In this document: positions 31,098 through 33,431 of the stretch, one piece after another | How the letters are laid out: each line of letters starts with the position of its first letter | How positions within the stretch are numbered: position 1 is the first letter of the stretch | NCBI GenBank assembly: GCA_029820945.1 | Contig: JALGUJ010000045.1 | Coordinates: 1 to 33,431 of the forward strand | DNA: 33,431 nucleotides | Direction: 5' to 3' | Origin: Candidatus Zipacnadia bacterium | Lineage (GTDB): Bacteria; Armatimonadota; Zipacnadia; Zipacnadales; UBA5352 | Translations under genes and position numbers: made by a program | The notes under the pieces: generated by a model | The model's input: the letters and a program-made list of their open reading frames with translations, nothing else | What the model was told of the DNA's origin: nothing | The model's database searches: none

Positions 31098-32168
31098 TCA
31101 CGGGCGGATGAGCACCTTGATGGCGCCGGTACGGTGCTTGCCCGCCGCGACCTCGAAGGCTCGCGCGGCGTCCGTCAGCGAGAAGACATGGGTGATCATC
31201 GGCTCCACGCGCACCGTCCCTGAGGCCAGCAGGTCGAGCCCTCGCTCGAACTCGCTGCGCAGGTTGTTGCTCGAGGTCGTGACCGTCCTCTCCCCCGCCA
31301 GCGCCGCCGGATCGATGCGCAGGCCCTCCGCGGCACCCGCCATCAACATCAGCGATCCGCCCGGCGCGAGCATCCGGAGGCCGGCCTCCTGCAGCGCCCG
31401 ATCTCCGGTGCTGTCGAAGACGGCGTGGACGCCCCTGCCCGCGCTCCATGCCAGCACCTCCGCAGCCAGGGCCCCGGCGTCCTCGTCGCGGCCGTCGAGC
31501 ACCAACTCCGCTCCCAGGGCCCGCACGCATTCCAGCGCCGCGTCGTAGACATCGGTGGCGGCGGCCGCCTCGGCTCCCGCCGCGAGCGCCACCTGCATGA
31601 TCAGCAGCCCGATCGGCCCTGCGCCCAGCACCGCCACGCGATCGCCCTCCCTCACGCCAGAGCGGTTCACCGCGTGGACGGCGACGCCGAGGCCGTCGAG
31701 GAAGGTCGCCTGCTCGAAGCTGATGTGATCGGGCAGCTCGTAGACGTTCTCGCGCCAGATCGGCATAAACTCGGCCATGCCGCCGGGATTGAACGGCCGT
31801 CCCCGCCATCCCGCGCCATGGCCAAGGTGTGCGGTGTTTCGGCAGAGCTGGCTGGTGCCGCGCCGGCACTCCGGGCATTCCCCGCAGACGGAGAAGGCCA
31901 GCATCCCGGCGCGCAGGCGCCGCCCGTCCGGCTCGACGACCCCTGACACCTCGTGCCCCAACACCATCACCGGAGGGTTCGGCCTGTCCTCTCCCAGCGT
32001 GTGCTTCGCCCAGGGGTTCTCGCCCGCCAGGTAGCGCAGGTCACTGCCGCAGATCCCGCAGGCGGCCACCTCACACAGCACCTCTCCGGACTGCGGCTCG
32101 GGAACGGGGATGCGCTCGACCGCGAGCTCCCCCGGCCCCCTAAGCACGACCGCGGACATATCGCTCAT
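31098..32168 (-). CDS. Zinc-dependent medium-chain alcohol/polyol dehydrogenase
   Basis: A 356-residue NAD(P)-dependent dehydrogenase. ATG at 32168 has GGAG 8 nt upstream. Catalytic zinc ligands: C40 in CGICGSD and H72/E73 in LGHEVSG. The structural zinc loop is complete (CGECPECRRGTSQLC). The Rossmann fold carries VAVLGAGPIGLLIMQVAL and FDSTGD; FEVAAGKHRTGAIKVLI is the usual C-terminus. It resembles sorbitol, threonine or other polyol dehydrogenases; the substrate is not fixed by sequence. It could serve sugar metabolism with the Gfo/Idh enzyme and lyxose isomerase (inference). It stands alone, with a hairpin separating it from the upstream minus-strand genes. Confidence 0.92.
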   Translation of the reverse strand: MSDMSAVVLRGPGELAVERIPVPEPQSGEVLCEVAACGICGSDLRYLAGENPWAKHTLGEDRPNPPVMVLGHEVSGVVEPDGRRLRAGMLAFSVCGECPECRRGTSQLCRNTAHLGHGAGWRGRPFNPGGMAEFMPIWRENVYELPDHISFEQATFLDGLGVAVHAVNRSGVREGDRVAVLGAGPIGLLIMQVALAAGAEAAAATDVYDAALECVRALGAELVLDGRDEDAGALAAEVLAWSAGRGVHAVFDSTGDRALQEAGLRMLAPGGSLMLMAGAAEGLRIDPAALAGERTVTTSSNNLRSEFERGLDLLASGTVRVEPMITHVFSLTDAARAFEVAAGKHRTGAIKVLIRP

Positions 32169-32209
32169 CGGATCGTCTCCTACCGCGTGGCGGCGCCAGC
32201 TCACGAAGA

Positions 32210-32236
32210 GAGGGCCGCTCAACCGCCTCGGCCCTC
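32210..32236. terminator. Hairpin between the repeat-protein gene and alcohol dehydrogenase
   Basis: Arms GAGGGCCG/CGGCCCTC with an 11-nt loop in the 93-nt gap; likely end of the upstream minus-strand transcript or part of the dehydrogenase leader. No clear T-run. Confidence 0.4.
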
Positions 32237-32261
32237 GTGCCCTTCCCTCTCTGCCAGCGTG

Positions 32262-33020
32262 CTACTCGCCCCCGGTGGTCCCCACCTCGGCGGGCGGCGG
32301 CGCAAGGATCTCGAGGATGCCGGGGATCAGCTCCGGATAGCGCGCCGTCAGGGCCGCGGTGACCTCGGCCGACACATCGGGGTAGCTCGCCGTGATGAGG
32401 TCGGCCACGTCCACCAGCAGCTCCGGATGCAGGACCAGCACCTCCCGCCGCACCTCCTCCAACAGCGTCGGATGCCGCTCGCTCAACAGCGTCAGCACGT
32501 CGTCAAGCAGGCTCTGGTACCGGTCACGCACCAGCCGCGCCACACGCAGCGCGGGGTCGCCCTCCCCCGCCTCACCCATCGCGGCCAGCAGCTCCGGGTA
32601 CTTCTCGGCGATCAGGTCGGTGATCTCCTGCCGCACCTGCGGGTAGCGCTCCGAGATGGCGTCCTGCAGCAGCCGCTCGACGATGGCCGACAGGCGCGGG
32701 TAGTGTGACGCGATTAGCGTCTGAAGCTGCCGTTCGAGGCGCAGGAAGATCCCGGGATGGCGGCTCTGCAGCAGTGCGAGCAGGTCGGTGGTGAGGCCGG
32801 GGTAGCGGTTGCGGATGAAGCGCAGCATCCTGACGCGCTGGTCCGCCGTGGCCGACGAGAGCAGCGCCATCAGGTCCTCGGGCGGCGCCCCCTCCTCAGT
32901 CACCTCCTCGGCCGGCTGAGCCGGCTCCTCCGGCTCGCCGGCGGGCTCCTCGACCGTATCGGCCCATGCGATGACCGCGATCGATAGCAGCGCGCCGATC
33001 AGAAGCACTCGTCTGTGCAT
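32262..33020 (-). CDS. Secreted protein built from ten 15-residue helical repeats
   Basis: A 252-residue protein from ATG 33020, whose first base is the last base of the preceding gene's stop (TGATG), so translation is coupled. Signal peptide of about 20 residues (VLLIGALLSIAVIAWA), then an acidic Glu/Pro linker to about residue 48. Residues 72-240 are ten units, each opening with [RHKLS][YH]P followed by a Leu/Val-rich helix, e.g. RHPTLLEEVRREVLV, LHPELLVDVADLITA, SYPDVSAEVTAALTA. Units start at 72, 87, 106, 125, 140, 167, 182, 197, 212 and 227: spacing 15, sometimes 19 (one extra helical turn) and once 27. The Pro-capped amphipathic helices suggest a superhelical or filamentous binding scaffold. 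I recognise no described family. Confidence 0.75.
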   Translation of the reverse strand: MHRRVLLIGALLSIAVIAWADTVEEPAGEPEEPAQPAEEVTEEGAPPEDLMALLSSATADQRVRMLRFIRNRYPGLTTDLLALLQSRHPGIFLRLERQLQTLIASHYPRLSAIVERLLQDAISERYPQVRQEITDLIAEKYPELLAAMGEAGEGDPALRVARLVRDRYQSLLDDVLTLLSERHPTLLEEVRREVLVLHPELLVDVADLITASYPDVSAEVTAALTARYPELIPGILEILAPPPAEVGTTGGE

Positions 33021-33431
33021 CAGTCGACCTGATTCTCGCTCTCCGAGAGCGCCCGCCGCATCGCGTCTGTAAAGCACACGCGGAAGCGCCCCGCGTCTTC
33101 GCCCTCCTCTACGAGCACCGGGCCCAGCTCGGAGGTCGGCGTGTCGGTCACGACCGAGAGCAGCGTGGAAGAGCTCTCCATGAGGTGGTCGGCGATGAAC
33201 TTGTCCAACACCATGCGCGCCACGACGCCGGTCGCCAGCTCAGTCTCCAACTCGGAGGGTTGCGCAGGCGCGACGGCGATCACAGCGGCATCGACAGCGG
33301 TGGTTCGCGGTCCCATGGCGACGACGGTCGGCCGGGCGCTCGCGCCGCCCACCGGCGCGGCCTCCGCCACGGGGGCCGGCCCCGCCCCGACGGGCGCGAG
33401 GGCGATCTCGGGCTCGGCCTCGACGGTCGCC
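33020..33431 (-). CDS. Partial protein of unknown function (5' end outside window)
   Basis: The frame is open to the right edge of the window, so the start is not visible; a GTG at 33370 is inside the frame but has no special claim. The visible 136 residues begin with an Ala/Pro/Val-rich linker (residues AEAAPVGGASARP) and end in a more ordered, helical-looking segment (ELATGVVARMVLDKFIADHL, then GRFRVCFTDAMRRALSES). I recognise no family. Its stop shares one base with the start of the repeat-protein gene, so the two are probably made together. Confidence 0.6.
   Translation of the reverse strand, partial: ATVEAEPEIALAPVGAGPAPVAEAAPVGGASARPTVVAMGPRTTAVDAAVIAVAPAQPSELETELATGVVARMVLDKFIADHLMESSSTLLSVVTDTPTSELGPVLVEEGEDAGRFRVCFTDAMRRALSESENQVD

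Overview
The window is GC-rich bacterial chromosomal DNA, densely coded, with genes mostly in short co-oriented runs. Secreted carbohydrate-active proteins with unusual architectures, a D-lyxose isomerase, a Gfo/Idh/MocA oxidoreductase, a complete pst phosphate operon, FmdB/NIF3/CT398-type zinc-ribbon housekeeping genes and a textbook CIRCE operator together suggest a free-living heterotroph of a little-cultured polysaccharide-degrading phylum. Armatimonadota or a similar group is my best guess, but no rRNA or other decisive marker is present, so this is weak inference. I see no tRNA, rRNA, insertion sequence, phage gene or CRISPR array.

Layout. Positions 1-3.0 kb (+) hold a secreted beta-helix protein (5' end outside the window) and a secreted TIM-barrel glycosidase-like protein. 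Positions 3.1-4.1 kb (-) hold a Gfo/Idh/MocA dehydrogenase. Positions 4.7-6.4 kb (+) hold a small sigma-region-4-like HTH protein, D-lyxose isomerase and a short, apparently internally deleted secreted protein. Positions 6.9-11.0 kb (+) hold an aminotransferase, a PfkB-family sugar kinase, tatA and cysS. Positions 11.3-18.9 kb (-) are a three-gene secreted polysaccharide-degradation operon (six-hairpin protein, beta-helix protein with a C-terminal binding domain, heparinase-like lyase), preceded by a membrane-anchored protein of unknown function. Positions 20.2-22.9 kb (+) hold queD, queC and a tandem amidohydrolase. Positions 23.0-28.6 kb (+) hold a PhoB-type regulator followed by pstS-pstC-pstA-pstB-phoU. 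Positions 28.6-30.6 kb (-) are a NIF3/CT398-zinc-ribbon/FmdE-like operon, divergent from fmdB (+). Positions 31.1-33.4 kb (-) hold a zinc alcohol dehydrogenase, a secreted protein built from a 15-residue repeat, and a partial gene.

How it works together. The secreted lyase, beta-helix and glycosidase-like proteins probably degrade a plant- or algal-type polysaccharide, and the lyxose isomerase, oxidoreductases and PfkB kinase could process released sugars (inference). The pst block is a self-contained phosphate uptake and sensing unit without an adjacent PhoR kinase.

The most interesting signals are regulatory. (1) A 20-bp dyad element lies exactly 21 bp upstream of the -35 box, in the same orientation, at two unlinked promoters (the Gfo/Idh gene and queD), with a third copy near the HTH gene. 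(2) A perfect CIRCE (HrcA) operator sits between nif3 and fmdB instead of next to a chaperone operon. (3) A consensus promoter is placed so close to its start codon that the transcript should be nearly leaderless. Other points of note are a ten-unit 15-residue repeat protein, an amidohydrolase fused to a degenerate copy of itself, two gene-start remnants, and intergenic regions packed with perfect hairpins.
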